A DNA stretch of 64,000 bases from Opitutia bacterium (GCA_947472765.1 CANJCM010000012.1:1-64000), one strand, 5' to 3'. Shown: positions 18,737 through 28,118, counted from the first letter of the stretch. Translations and numbers: made by a program. The notes: generated by a model from the sequence alone, not told the origin.

Positions 18737-19637
18737 TACCACTCCGGTAGTTTTTCTCGCCGGCGGGGATCGCGAAGGGCAGCCGGTTTTCCTTCGGCGG
18801 CAGCGGACAGGTGGCGAAGGCCGTGAACGCGCACGGCGGATTATAGAGCAGATTGAAATCGAGCACGATCGTGTCCCCGGTCGGCCGCGCCGCATAAAGA
18901 AACCGCGCCGCGCCGTACGTCTCGCGGCCGCTCGTCGCGTCGCTAATCACGAAGAAGAGCGTGTCCGCATCGCCTTCATCGATCGCGAGCAGTTCGTAGG
19001 TCCGGCCCTCGAAGTCGAATACCGCCCGGCCCGGCATGACGGTCATCTCCGCCTGGCCAAGGATGTTGGTCAGCGGAACCATTCGCGCCCTTTCGTAGGG
19101 CAGCCACCGCGCCTCGATCCGCCAGCGGGGGTCGATCGGAAAATAGTCGAGCCCGGCAAAGTGCGTGCGGGTCGGCGCCGCGGTGTCGCGGACGCGCAAC
19201 GCCTTTCGACCGCCCCGTTCAATGGCGAAGAACGTCAGCGTGCCGGTCGTGACGAGCGAAGGCTTCACGGTTCCCACCTCGACGCGCAGTTCCACCACCC
19301 CGGAAACGTCCCGCCCGTCCACGCGCACGTCGTGACCGGCCAACGGACGCAGAGTCACCCTGCCATCCGCGGTCACGGTCACGGTGCCGAGTTCCGCCGG
19401 ACCTCCGGCGAGCACCACGTCGTTGGCCGCGCCGTGACCCACGCGATTGTCGCCGGGCTGGAGAAAATGCAGCCCCACCAAGGCGAGCCAGCCATCGGGG
19501 GCGGTGAGCTGCTCGAGCCGTTCCGTCCGCAGCCGCTCCACTTCGCGCACGTGCTCGGGTTCGCCAACAAAAACGGCCGCGGCACCAGCCGCGACCGTTG
19601 AAAGACTAAACGTCAGCGCGATCAGGCGCAGCCGCAT
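18729..19637 (-). CDS. DUF1684 family secreted protein
   Basis: A 302-aa protein with an N-terminal signal sequence (about 1-20). It matches DUF1684 by its layout: RLTAPDGWLALVGLHFLQPG near 40-60, GHDVRVDGRDV in a FHA-like beta region, and the C-terminal signature LDFNLLYNPPCAFTAFATCPLPPKEN (shown in part) with conserved NPxC. Function unknown. It is translationally coupled to the upstream small gene through TGATG (or through a GTG one codon earlier). Confidence 0.85.
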   Translation of the reverse strand: MRLRLIALTFSLSTVAAGAAAVFVGEPEHVREVERLRTERLEQLTAPDGWLALVGLHFLQPGDNRVGHGAANDVVLAGGPAELGTVTVTADGRVTLRPLAGHDVRVDGRDVSGVVELRVEVGTVKPSLVTTGTLTFFAIERGGRKALRVRDTAAPTRTHFAGLDYFPIDPRWRIEARWLPYERARMVPLTNILGQAEMTVMPGRAVFDFEGRTYELLAIDEGDADTLFFVISDATSGRETYGAARFLYAARPTGDTIVLDFNLLYNPPCAFTAFATCPLPPKENRLPFAIPAGEKNYRSGNH

Positions 19638-19996
19638 CACTTTTTCTTCACGGCCTCGATCTTGGAGGCGGTGATTTCACGCTCGCCGACCGGGCCCTTG
19701 GCGACGCCGGTGACGGAGATTTCCATCTGCCCGCTGCACAGGTTGGAGTGGTAGTCCTGGCTGAGGGGATTCTGCGCGAGGAAGAAGGTCTCTTCCTTGC
19801 CGTCCTTGGTGACGACGAGCGCGCCCTGGCAGGAGGCGGTCAGGCCGAGCGAACACTTCGCGCATTGGCCCCAGCCGGTGAAGGTTTCAGCTTTGCCGGC
19901 ATCCTTGGAATCCTTCGGCGCCGCGGCTTCGGCGGCGGCAAAGACGGAGGATACGGTCAGGAGGGCGGCGGCAATCAACAAGGTGAGGAGTTTCAT
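19637..19996 (-). CDS. Small secreted Cys-containing protein (DUF6370-like)
   Basis: A 119-aa exported protein: signal peptide about 1-20 (cleavage after VFA-A), then an Ala/Lys linker. A compact domain follows with CAKCSLGLTASCQG near 46-59 and a fourth Cys near 90 (NLCSGQ), then VTGVAKGPVGER. The Cys spacing suggests metal binding or disulfides. DUF6370 proteins share the CAxC...C pattern; the match is from memory. Its stop overlaps the DUF1684 start, so the pair forms an operon. Confidence 0.72.
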   Translation of the reverse strand: MKLLTLLIAAALLTVSSVFAAAEAAAPKDSKDAGKAETFTGWGQCAKCSLGLTASCQGALVVTKDGKEETFFLAQNPLSQDYHSNLCSGQMEISVTGVAKGPVGEREITASKIEAVKKK

Positions 19997-20109
19997 AATG
20001 AATGGTGACGCTGACGTTGGAGAGCGGTGGTGTTTCACCGCGTCGGGAAACTAGGAATCCTTGCCCCGTACGCAAGTACCGTCTGGCGGGCTTCCGGGGC
20101 GCAAGGAGA

Positions 20110-22428
20110 CTACTTCAGGATAGAATACAGGTTGGTGAAATCGTCGGTCCAGAGGGGCATGGGCTTGGACAGGGCCAGCGGGGGCTCGGCCGCCTCGCGA
20201 ATCACAGATTGGTTGAGGAAGGCCTGGTTCTTCGAGACCAGCATCCAGGTCGTGGCGTAGATCCACCACTCCGGTTCCTTGTCGTCCGAGATGCTCACCA
20301 CCCCCATGCCAAAGTGCTCGGCGAGTTTCTCCACCACGGGCCGCAAATCGAGATAACGATTCGAGATATGCACCGCGATCACGCCGTCGGGCTTGAGCTG
20401 CTTCAGGTAGATCTCAAACGCCTCCTTCGTCAGCAGGTGCACCGGGATGGCATCGCTGCTGAAGGCGTCGAGCGCGAGCAGGTCGTACTGCGGGGAACGG
20501 TTCTCCGCGATTTCGTTCTCCATCGTGAGGCGGGCGTCGCCCATCAGGACATCGACCTTCGCGGGGGTCTTTTCGATATGGGTGAAGAACGTCCGGGCCA
20601 GGGTCTCCACCGCCGGATTAATCTCGTAGATCGTCAGATGGTCCCCCGCCCGTCCATAAACCGCCAGCGTGCCGGTTCCGAGGCCGACGAGGCCAAGGCG
20701 GCGCGCGCCTTCCGGCAGGTTGTTGATCGCCATGCCGATCCCGCTCGAGGGCGGATAATACGTCGTCGCCATCATCGAGCGCTCCGGATTCTGGAACTGC
20801 AGCCCATGCGTCGTCGCCCCGTGCAGCAGGAGATGATAGTTATCCTGCTCGTCGAAGGGATAGTAGTTAAAGACCTTCAGCGTGCCGTAGAAATTGCGGG
20901 AGGAATTGATGATCTGCACGCTGCCGCGGTCGCGCCACTGGATCATGAAGAGCACACCCAGAGCCATCGACAGCACCATGATCAAACCCGCCATACGCGG
21001 CTGCCAGGTCCGCAACAGCGAGCGCTGCCGCCAGTCGATCAGGCAGACAAGCAGCGCCGCCACGGCGACCAGCACATACCACTTCTTCTCGGTGAAAAAT
21101 TCCCGGAGTTCCGTCCAGAGGCCGCTGCCGCCGTCGTAGTGCGACGACAGCCAGGGCAGCACGAGCGCCAGCGCGATCGTGCCAAGGGCCGCACCGACGG
21201 CGAGGCTCCGGCTCTGGTGCCGAAAGCACACCACGGCCACCAGGTAGCTCAGGATCCACAGGCCAATCTGCAGCTCGCGGTAATCGTCGAAGATCGCCGG
21301 GGCCACCACCGCCACCAGGAACCCGCCCAGTGCCCCGCCGAACGAAATATAGAGAAAGTAGGACGTCAGCTGCCGCGGCAGCGGCTTCAACCGGTAAAGT
21401 TCACCGTGACACACCATGCATGCGACAAACAGGGTCGCGGTGTAGCCGATGATCTGGATCCGAATCGGAACCTCGTTCCCCAGTGGCAGCATCTGCGCAA
21501 TCATCGCGCCACCGATCACGAGCAGCGCGCTGAACACGCCACGATTGTACCAACGGGCGTGATCAAAACAGATGATGAATGTCAGCAAATAGAGGCTGAG
21601 CGGCAGCACCCACAGGAACGGGATGACTGCGACTTCCTGCGACAGCTTGTTCGTCGTTGCCAGCAGCAGGACCGACGCCACGGCCGGGAGTCCGATCCAC
21701 AGCAGTTTATCCGAGATATCCGGGTTCTCGACCGATTCCGAGCTGGCTGCCACCGCCGGCGTGGCTTCGCCCGAAAGCACCGCGCCGTCCGCCAACGGTG
21801 CTGGCTCCGGAGCGGGCGCAGGAGGCGTCACAACCGGGACGCGCTGGCCGAGCTTCCACACCTGCCACGCGCAAAAGCCGCAGAACACCACGAAGACCGC
21901 GAGGCCGGCGGACCACATGTTGGCCTGGGTGTGACGGGGAAACTTCACCTCGAACACGAACGGATAACTCAGCAGCGCGAGCAGCGAACCTACGTTCGAC
22001 AGCGCGTACAACCGGTACGGAGACACACCGGGATTGGTCTGGCTGAACCACTGCTGCATCAGCGGACCCGTCGAGGAGAGGACGAAGTAAGGCAGTCCAA
22101 TCGTGGCGACGAGCAGGAGGAGAATGCTCCAGGTCGGGTCCCCGGACGGATGCGGTTTCCAGGCGTCCGAGGGCGTGATCGGCAGCAGCGCCACGGAGAG
22201 TCCCAACAACACAAAGTGCAGAATCGCCTGCTGCTTCGGCTTCAGGTACGTCGACGTGAAGTGCGCGTAGGCGTATCCGCCCAGCAGCACGGTCTGGAAA
22301 AACAGCAGGCACGTCGTCCACACCCCCGGGCCACCGCCGAACCAGGGCAGGATGTACTTCCCGATGAGGGGCTGAACCTGAAAGAGCAGAAAGGCACCGG
22401 TGAAAATCGTCAGCGCGTAGGGAAGCAT
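20110..22428 (-). CDS. Membrane-fused spermidine synthase-like protein
   Basis: A 772-aa fusion. The first about 480 residues carry many hydrophobic segments (starting MLPYALTIFTGAFLLFQVQP), resembling the membrane half of 'fused MFS/spermidine synthase' proteins. The C-terminal third is an AdoMet/dcAdoMet-type Rossmann domain: GLVGLGTGTLAVYG near 540, IYEINPAVETLA, LMGDARLTME and the acidic LLALDAFSSDAIPVHL, equivalent to the spermidine synthase catalytic loop. True polyamine synthesis is not proven; such fusions are mostly uncharacterised. The ATG at 22428 is preferred because the upstream 100 codons are low quality and include repeats. Confidence 0.85.
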   Translation of the reverse strand: MLPYALTIFTGAFLLFQVQPLIGKYILPWFGGGPGVWTTCLLFFQTVLLGGYAYAHFTSTYLKPKQQAILHFVLLGLSVALLPITPSDAWKPHPSGDPTWSILLLLVATIGLPYFVLSSTGPLMQQWFSQTNPGVSPYRLYALSNVGSLLALLSYPFVFEVKFPRHTQANMWSAGLAVFVVFCGFCAWQVWKLGQRVPVVTPPAPAPEPAPLADGAVLSGEATPAVAASSESVENPDISDKLLWIGLPAVASVLLLATTNKLSQEVAVIPFLWVLPLSLYLLTFIICFDHARWYNRGVFSALLVIGGAMIAQMLPLGNEVPIRIQIIGYTATLFVACMVCHGELYRLKPLPRQLTSYFLYISFGGALGGFLVAVVAPAIFDDYRELQIGLWILSYLVAVVCFRHQSRSLAVGAALGTIALALVLPWLSSHYDGGSGLWTELREFFTEKKWYVLVAVAALLVCLIDWRQRSLLRTWQPRMAGLIMVLSMALGVLFMIQWRDRGSVQIINSSRNFYGTLKVFNYYPFDEQDNYHLLLHGATTHGLQFQNPERSMMATTYYPPSSGIGMAINNLPEGARRLGLVGLGTGTLAVYGRAGDHLTIYEINPAVETLARTFFTHIEKTPAKVDVLMGDARLTMENEIAENRSPQYDLLALDAFSSDAIPVHLLTKEAFEIYLKQLKPDGVIAVHISNRYLDLRPVVEKLAEHFGMGVVSISDDKEPEWWIYATTWMLVSKNQAFLNQSVIREAAEPPLALSKPMPLWTDDFTNLYSILK

Positions 22429-22505
22429 GTGGACAGGTAAAAGCTGGATAGGGGTTTGGCGGGGTACGGCCAGCGGGCCGCAACCGGGCATGACGTAGAA
22501 CATTT

Positions 22506-22539
22506 GGATCCGATGCAACGACAGCTTCGTTTCGGATCC
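22506..22539. promoter_or_regulatory. Inverted repeat between divergent genes
   Basis: GGATCCGA (22506-22513) and TCGGATCC (22532-22539) form a perfect 8-bp dyad with an 18-bp spacer in the 364-bp gap 22429-22792, between the divergent spermidine synthase fusion and secreted-protein genes. It may be an operator or a chance palindrome. Nothing else in this gap is recognisable. Confidence 0.3.
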
Positions 22540-22792
22540 CGAAGGCAGGACTTGCCGATAATCGGATGAACTGACACCCGCCACCCGTGACCCGCCGACC
22601 GCGTTGGGGTCCGCACCTGCTTCGCCTTGTCCCGGCGGAACCTGCTTGTGGCCAGATACCACTGCTCGCTCTGGCTCCGCGCTTCGCTCGCAGTCTCGGC
22701 CAATCGGCAATCGGAATTCGCCCCTCGGCAATTCCAAGCGGAACCGCGGGATTTGGCGTGAGTCTCAGTTCGCCGTGTTGCAGCGTCGGCTC

Positions 22793-23461
22793 ATGTTCCG
22801 CGTGTGGTGTCTCCTCCTTCTCGGCTGGCTCGCCCTGAGCGGGCCGGTTCGCGCGGCGGGTGATGATATCCGCTTTTCCCAGTCGCTCGGGCCGACCGAG
22901 CGCGCTGCCACCGGCGTCGAGCGGTTGAACTCGGATCAACTCGCGATTCTCGACGCCCTCGTCCGCCGCGAGGTGTCATCCCGGCTCGATCCCGAGACCG
23001 AGGCCGCCAAGGCTCCCGCGCGTTTCTCGACCCGGCTCACGGTCGGCGAACGCACGAACACCGGACTCGCCACCCTTACGACCGAGCAACTCGCCCGGCT
23101 CGATACGGCCGTCGAAAAGCACTCCGCGGGCGACCTCGCGCGCACCTTGCTCGCTCCACCTGTGTTCGTGTCGCATCGAACTGCGGCGCGGCCCACGCGC
23201 GATGCCCAGAAGGGCCTTGAGGTTCACGGCTCCGTTTCGCTCAGCTATGGCTGGGGCAAGGGCTACAATGTGAAAAGCGGATCGCTGGTCGTGAACATGG
23301 CCGACCCCGCCCAGCGCTACTCCGTCACTCTCGGCTACGGCGAAAGCCACCTCAGCGGCAACGACGACGCCCCGCTGTTCGTGCCGCCGTTGCGAGCCGA
23401 CCCGCGCGGCGACTTCATCGGCCCGCGCGTCTGGCCCGACGACGACTTCATCCGGCAGTAA
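22793..23461 (+). CDS. Secreted hypothetical protein
   Basis: A 222-aa protein with a signal peptide (MFRVWCLLLLGWLALSG, cleavage near residue 22). Two short similar segments occur, TERAATGVERLNSDQLAILDALV near 33-55 and GERTNTGLATLTTEQLARLDTAV near 83-105, suggesting an internal duplication. The C-terminal region has VSLSYGWGKGYNVKSG and ends acidic (DDDFIRQ). I do not recognise the family. The start at ATG 22793 makes the leader N-terminal. Confidence 0.65.
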   Translation: MFRVWCLLLLGWLALSGPVRAAGDDIRFSQSLGPTERAATGVERLNSDQLAILDALVRREVSSRLDPETEAAKAPARFSTRLTVGERTNTGLATLTTEQLARLDTAVEKHSAGDLARTLLAPPVFVSHRTAARPTRDAQKGLEVHGSVSLSYGWGKGYNVKSGSLVVNMADPAQRYSVTLGYGESHLSGNDDAPLFVPPLRADPRGDFIGPRVWPDDDFIRQ

Positions 23462-23488
23462 GTGGACTTTGGAGGAGCGCCGGATGCT

Positions 23489-23588
23489 GTCCCGCTGCGT
23501 GAGCAGCGGGACGGATTGAGGCGAAGCGATCAAGAAGTCCCTGTCCTCACGGACAGGGCCACGCCAAACCGTTTAGCTTCGGAATCCA
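23489..23588 (+). repeat. Two-hairpin element, family C, copy 1
   Basis: Contains CCCGCTGC-GTGA-GCAGCGGG and, about 35 bp on, CCCTGTCC-TCAC-GGACAGGG, with GGCGAAGCGATCAAGAAGTC between them. The right end keeps CTTCGGAATC, the terminal inverted repeat of the fuller copy at 55748-55865; the left end is missing. It lies between convergent genes. Confidence 0.75.
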
Positions 23589-23614
23589 GGTAGTACGTGA
23601 GGTGCAGTCTCCGG

Positions 23615-24445
23615 TTACTGGTTTCCGGCCCCCGGCGCCGGCTGAACCTGTCCAGTCGGCGGGCCGTGAAAGCGCTGGTGATGCGCGCGCAGCCGCCAGA
23701 TCAACAGGGCGCTGATCACGATTCCGAGCCCATCGACACCGAGCAGGAGGATCAACCGGCGCCCGCTGGGTTCGCTGCTCAGATCGCCCAGCAGAATCGT
23801 GACGTAGGACCGCAGGACATACACGACGAGGCAGACCCAGAAATAGACCCGCAGCCGGAGGTCCGCGAGCGCCAGCAGATAGAGCCGGATCACATACGGC
23901 ACCGCCGGCACCAGAGTCGCCACGAGCGCCACCGGGATTTGCTCTTCCTCGGGAATTTCGGGCAACCGCTGGTGCCGCCGGTCGACAAACCGCTGCAGTG
24001 GCTGTCGCAACACGCTGCGCGTGATTCCGTATGCCCCCAGCAGATGCACCGCCGTGGCCAACGCCACCACCACCCCGCCCCAAACCGGGCCGAAACGCGC
24101 GCCCGCCACCGCATAGACGATCGTCACCGGAAATCCGAAGATCGGCAACACTGCCATCCCCGGTATCACCAGCGCGGGCTGGAGTTCGTGAATCCAAGCC
24201 GTGACCCGGCTCCAATGGATCCAGCCGGCAAGGACGCGCCACTTAAAATCCATGAAGACGAACCCTGCCACGACGGCGAGCATCACCAGCACGATCCCTA
24301 CGAACAGCCGCCGCGCCACCCACCCTGTTCGCGGATCGCGAAACAGCAGCGTCTCCAGCGCACTGCGCGGCACCGGAACCTTTGTTCTCCCGGACACGCC
24401 TCCGGCCGAATTTAAAACCGAGAGATCTGGGAGGTTTCGCGGCAT
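23615..24445 (-). CDS. TVP38/TMEM64 (DedA-like) membrane protein
   Basis: A 276-aa inner-membrane protein with about five to six hydrophobic segments. The central VTT/SNARE-associated domain shows FPVTIVYAVAGARFGPVWG near 103-121 and ATLVPAVPYVIRLYLLAL near 178-195, where DedA relatives carry the conserved re-entrant loop. DedA-superfamily proteins move lipid carriers or act in membrane homeostasis; the exact role is unknown. An overlapping frame starting at 24242 is a shadow. Confidence 0.82.
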   Translation of the reverse strand: MPRNLPDLSVLNSAGGVSGRTKVPVPRSALETLLFRDPRTGWVARRLFVGIVLVMLAVVAGFVFMDFKWRVLAGWIHWSRVTAWIHELQPALVIPGMAVLPIFGFPVTIVYAVAGARFGPVWGGVVVALATAVHLLGAYGITRSVLRQPLQRFVDRRHQRLPEIPEEEQIPVALVATLVPAVPYVIRLYLLALADLRLRVYFWVCLVVYVLRSYVTILLGDLSSEPSGRRLILLLGVDGLGIVISALLIWRLRAHHQRFHGPPTGQVQPAPGAGNQ

Positions 24446-24643
24446 GGATTGTCCGACGGACTCCCTCCACTGACGTCTGCGGCGCCCGAAGGTTCACCGG
24501 GCGGGAACCCTGTACCTGCTCTTCGGTCAGTCGGCGCACCCCGATACCTCGCCTGCCGGGCACACTTCGTTCGCTAATCGACGGGACGGGTTCACCGAAA
24601 TTCAATCCCGGTGAACTTCGCCCGGCGTCTTCCTTCTCAAGTC

Positions 24644-25702
24644 CTACTTCTTACTTTGCCGGAGGAGCGCTTCGAGCTCCCCTTTCCACAGCCCTGCCAC
24701 CGTGTGCGTGCCGTGGCCGCGGGTCTCGGGGCTGAAGGGCAACACGATCGCGCGGCCGTTTTTCACGCGCTTGATCTCCCGTTCCAGGATGCCGAGTTCA
24801 GGCGGGTTGATCAGGTCGTCGGCCGAATTCACCGCGAGCAGCGGCGCGGAAATCTTCTCGAGGCCGGGATTGGGATCGTAGTCCGATGACGCCTCGACGG
24901 CGTACAGCAGGTCGTTCGCGTCGCCAGTCTTCAGGTAGTTCGCCACGAACGCATCGAGCGCCGTGTCCGCCGCCTCGCGGGTTGGCGCCTCGGCCTGCCG
25001 CAGCGCGGGGTTGCTCGCCATGAAGTACAATAGACCCGCGGCCGTCCGCAGCGAGCGCGGCTGGGTCTGGTAATTGCCGCCCTGCCATTCCGGATCGGTC
25101 CGGATGCCCTCGGTCATGACGCGCCGCCAGGCCCGGTTCCGGCCCGCGAGTTGCACCGGCAGGCTCGCGAGTGGCATCAGCGCATCCATGAACTCCGGAT
25201 GCATTTCGCCCCAGACCCACGTGTGCATGCCGCCCATCGAGGTGCCCATCACGAGCCGGAGGTGATTCACGCCCAGTCCCTCGGTCAGCAACCGGTGATC
25301 GGCCGTCACCATGTCACGGTAGCCATAGCGCGGAAATTTGGCGCGGAGCCCGTCGCTCGGCTTGCCCGACTGCCCGTGACCGATCCCGTCGCGCAGGATG
25401 ATGAAGTACTTCGTCGCATCGAGCGGCTGCCCCGGACCGAAGAGTTCCTGCGCAAACTCCGACCGGAGGAACTGGGTGCTGTCGCCACCCGTGCCGTGCA
25501 TGATGAGCACGGCGTTGCGCACCACGCCCGCCGCATCCCGCTGCGCTCGTCCAAGTGTCCGGTAGTGCAGTTTCAGCTCTGGCATCGTCTCGCCCGAAGC
25601 GAAGGCAAAGTTCCGCGCCACGAAGTCGCCCTCGGTGACCGGAGGCAGCCCGCCGGAGAATGCGTTGAGAACGAGCGCGAGGGAGAGGACGACAAGACGC
25701 AT
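24644..25702 (-). CDS. Secreted alpha/beta hydrolase of the MetX family
   Basis: A 352-aa protein with a short signal peptide (MRLVVLSLALVLNAFSG). It has the homoserine O-acetyltransferase-type fold: LIMHGTGGDSTQF near 67-79, nucleophile elbow GTSMGGMHTW near 155-164, acid in NSADDLINPPE near 292-302 and base in GHGTHTV near 330-336. Export argues against methionine biosynthesis and for an esterase or other acyl-transfer function. It is single gene; the upstream gap is filled by repeat families G and E. Confidence 0.82.
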   Translation of the reverse strand: MRLVVLSLALVLNAFSGGLPPVTEGDFVARNFAFASGETMPELKLHYRTLGRAQRDAAGVVRNAVLIMHGTGGDSTQFLRSEFAQELFGPGQPLDATKYFIILRDGIGHGQSGKPSDGLRAKFPRYGYRDMVTADHRLLTEGLGVNHLRLVMGTSMGGMHTWVWGEMHPEFMDALMPLASLPVQLAGRNRAWRRVMTEGIRTDPEWQGGNYQTQPRSLRTAAGLLYFMASNPALRQAEAPTREAADTALDAFVANYLKTGDANDLLYAVEASSDYDPNPGLEKISAPLLAVNSADDLINPPELGILEREIKRVKNGRAIVLPFSPETRGHGTHTVAGLWKGELEALLRQSKK

Positions 25703-25960
25703 GAGACTGAGAGTGGGAAAGTGAGAATTAAGAGGGAAGAATTAAGAAGCCATCCGGACACCAATCCCGCTTGAACCACTAATTTTCACTAATTGGACAC
25801 TGATGTCTCGGGCCTCCGAGTTAGTGCCCCGTTTAGTGAGCGTTAGTGGTTTTACCCGGCTCGGATTAGCGCCCATTAGCGTCAATTAGTGGTTCACCGA
25901 TTGGGCTCGAAGCCATCGGTCGGATTGGCGACCAATCAGTGCGAATTAGTGGTGCCCCCA
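25700..25960. repeat. Family G plus family E repeat array
   Basis: The gap 25703-26001 begins with GAGAATTAAGAGG-type units (family G, about 25700-25747). It continues with a CACTAA/TTAGTG array (25770-25952) that mirrors the one at 18411-18736: a left arm AACCACTAATTTTCACTAAT and right-arm units ending in TTAGTGGTTC. A promoter for the downstream gene must lie within or just after the array. Confidence 0.75.
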
Positions 25961-26001
25961 CAGCAGTTTCCTCCTTCTGCCCGCTTGGTTCTTACTTCCC
26001 C

Positions 26002-27066
26002 ATGAAAACCCGTCTCTTCCGTTTCCTCGCTCTCGGTCTCGTCGCGGTCGCTCCGCTTTGGTCGCAAGACATGCCCAAAAAGGCTGCCAAGAAGGCGCTC
26101 GTGTACGACAAGCCCCAGGCGCCCGCGACGCTCCCCGGCAAGGGACTCGCCGAGCATGACTTCCTCTTCGCCGGGCAGCAGGCCTTCCGCGAGAAGGGCG
26201 TGCAGATTGTCCGCGGCGGCAAGGTCGTCTGGCGTTACAACGATCCGGCCGCTCGCGGCGAAATCAGCGACGCCACCCTGTTGCCCAACGGCAACGTCCT
26301 CTTTGCCCACTCGTACGGCGTGCGACTGGTGAGCCCGGATCAGAAGATCGTCTGGCGCTATGACGTGAAGCCTGAGGAGCATGAAATCCACGGCGCGCAG
26401 GCCGTCGGCACCGACCGCGTCATCTTCCTCCAGACCGGTGCGCCCACCGGCAAGATCATCGTGGCCAACATCGGCACCGGAAAATTCGAGAAGGAGATCG
26501 CCATCCCACTCGGCGAGGAATCGAACCTTGGCCAGAAGGAGCCGCGCTACGTCCACATGCAGATGCGCCGGCTGCGGCTCACGCCGACCGGCACCGCCGT
26601 CATCGCGTATCTCGAGGCCAACCGCGTGATCGAGTTCGACGAGAGCGGAAAACAGATCTGGTCCGCAAAAGTGGATCGTCCGTGGTCCGTCGAACGCCTT
26701 CGCAACGGCAACACGCTGGTCAACCTCACCGCGATGGAAGCCCGCGAGTTGAATCCCAAGGGCGAAACCGTGTGGTCTTTCACCAAGGCGGATGCCGAGG
26801 CGCAGGGCTATGTGATGACGAAGTGGCAGGTCGCAACGCGGCTCCCCAACGGCAATACGCTCATCAACAATGAAGCCCGCTGGCAGCCCGGCGCGAGTTC
26901 CGAGCAGGACGCACCGGTGCAGGCCATCGAGGTGAATCCGGCGAAGAAGATCGTCTGGGCCCTCCGCTCCTGGGCCGGCGACAACGGCCTCGGTTCCGCG
27001 ACCACCATCCAGGTCCTCAAACCCGGCACCGCGGCAGATCATGCGCGGTTCGGGTCGATGAAGTGA
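26002..27066 (+). CDS. Secreted PQQ-like beta-propeller protein
   Basis: A 354-aa exported protein (signal peptide about 1-21, ending PLWSQ). Repeated blades of the type KVVWRYNDPA, KIVWRYDVKP, KQIWSAKVDR, ETVWSFTKAD and KIVWALRSW, each with a preceding LPNGNVL/LRNGNTL/LPNGNTL turn, are typical of PQQ-like or arylsulfotransferase-like propellers. No catalytic motif is evident; it may bind or scaffold. RBS is weak; the ATG at 26002 is chosen because it opens the leader. Confidence 0.82.
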   Translation: MKTRLFRFLALGLVAVAPLWSQDMPKKAAKKALVYDKPQAPATLPGKGLAEHDFLFAGQQAFREKGVQIVRGGKVVWRYNDPAARGEISDATLLPNGNVLFAHSYGVRLVSPDQKIVWRYDVKPEEHEIHGAQAVGTDRVIFLQTGAPTGKIIVANIGTGKFEKEIAIPLGEESNLGQKEPRYVHMQMRRLRLTPTGTAVIAYLEANRVIEFDESGKQIWSAKVDRPWSVERLRNGNTLVNLTAMEARELNPKGETVWSFTKADAEAQGYVMTKWQVATRLPNGNTLINNEARWQPGASSEQDAPVQAIEVNPAKKIVWALRSWAGDNGLGSATTIQVLKPGTAADHARFGSMK

Positions 27067-27084
27067 TTTTCCAGCCGGACCCAT

Positions 27085-27215
27085 GCAGTTGAAGGTCCGT
27101 ACACGAGGGCGGGCAAGAAAACCATCAGATGTAGGGCTGGCGCTAGTCGCCATGCCACGACTTTCATTCGCGAAGCGCCACGCCGGCGAGCGGCGGCCCT
27201 ACATTCAACTGCATA
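27085..27215. repeat. F-type inverted repeat
   Basis: GCAGTTGAAGGT... at the left and ...ACATTCAACTGCAT at the right form complementary ends. The interior holds GTAGGGCTGGCGCTAGTCGC and the complementary GGCGAGCGGCGGCCCTACAT. This is the same motif family as in 16820-16895, 30845-30868 and 58636-58662. It fills the gap between convergent genes. Confidence 0.65.
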
Positions 27216-27230
27216 CTCCCGGCTGAGCCC

Positions 27231-28118
27231 TTACGCGGGCCAGTAAGTCTTCAGTTTTTGCCGCACGAAGCGGACGCTTTCCTCGAGTTCGTCCATGCCG
27301 TTGACGCCGTCTTCGATGCTGACCCAGCCGTTGAAACCCGCGCCGCGGAGTTCGCGGAAGATCGCATCGTAGTCATTCAGGCCGCGGCCGATCGCGCCGT
27401 GGCGCAGCCGCTTCGCGTAGCCCTCGGCACCGTCTTCCTCGCGTCGCAGATCCTCGATCGTGCCGGAGATCAGGCTGCGGTCGCTGGCATGCATCGTCAC
27501 GACACGATCCTTTACGCGGCGCAGGAGCTCGAGGGGATCGTCACCGGCGAGGAAAGCGTTGCTGGGATCGTAGTTCACGCCGAAACGCGGATGACGGATC
27601 CGATCCACGAGTGCACAGAACACATCCATCTTCTGGGCGAACTCCGGGTAGCTCCAGAAGTCGTCCTTGTAGTGATTCTCGAGAATCAATGTGACACCGC
27701 ACGCCTCCGCCTCCGGGAGGCAGGCCTCGATGCACCCCACGACGAGATCGAGGCCCTGGTTGATGGTGAGTTCGGGGCGGCGCTGCCCAGACAGGACGCG
27801 GCAGTATTTCGCCCCGAGCGTGGCGGCCATCCGGATCCAGTTCTTCTCGCGTTCGATCTCCTGCCGACGCAGTTCCGGGTCCGGCAGCGAGAAATCCGGG
27901 GAACAGCAGAGCATGGGTATCACCATCCCGCGGGCCTCCACGGCGCGGCGGGCGGCGGGCCACTGGCTCGGGTCGGCGAGTTCGAGGAAGCCGGAGTAGT
28001 ATTCGAGCCCGTCGAGCCCGAGCGGCGCCGCGAGTTCGATCCACTGTGCGAGCGTCATGGTGCCGTCGCGGCACAGCGGCTTCATGAAGGCTTTGGGGAA
28101 GGCGGCGAGGAGGGGCAC
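27231..28118 (-). CDS. Sugar phosphate isomerase/epimerase (AP_endonuc_2 TIM barrel)
   Basis: A 295-aa soluble TIM-barrel protein. Family features are LGLDGLEYYSGFLE near 33-46, TLILENHYKDDFW near 143-155 (catalytic Glu of ENH), FGVNYDPSNAFLAG near 180-193 and WVSIEDGVNGMDEL near 268-281. Members isomerise or epimerise ketoses or inositol derivatives with a divalent metal. The SDR gene lies upstream on the same strand, separated by a family G palindrome; co-transcription is likely and suggests sugar or polyol catabolism. Confidence 0.85.
   Translation of the reverse strand: MPLLAAFPKAFMKPLCRDGTMTLAQWIELAAPLGLDGLEYYSGFLELADPSQWPAARRAVEARGMVIPMLCCSPDFSLPDPELRRQEIEREKNWIRMAATLGAKYCRVLSGQRRPELTINQGLDLVVGCIEACLPEAEACGVTLILENHYKDDFWSYPEFAQKMDVFCALVDRIRHPRFGVNYDPSNAFLAGDDPLELLRRVKDRVVTMHASDRSLISGTIEDLRREEDGAEGYAKRLRHGAIGRGLNDYDAIFRELRGAGFNGWVSIEDGVNGMDELEESVRFVRQKLKTYWPA

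Noticed and set aside
23547-24242. 231-aa minus-strand frame overlapping the TVP38-like gene
   Set aside because: The frame starting at 24445 has proper membrane segments and the family motif; this one is Arg/Gly/Ala-rich and lacks them.
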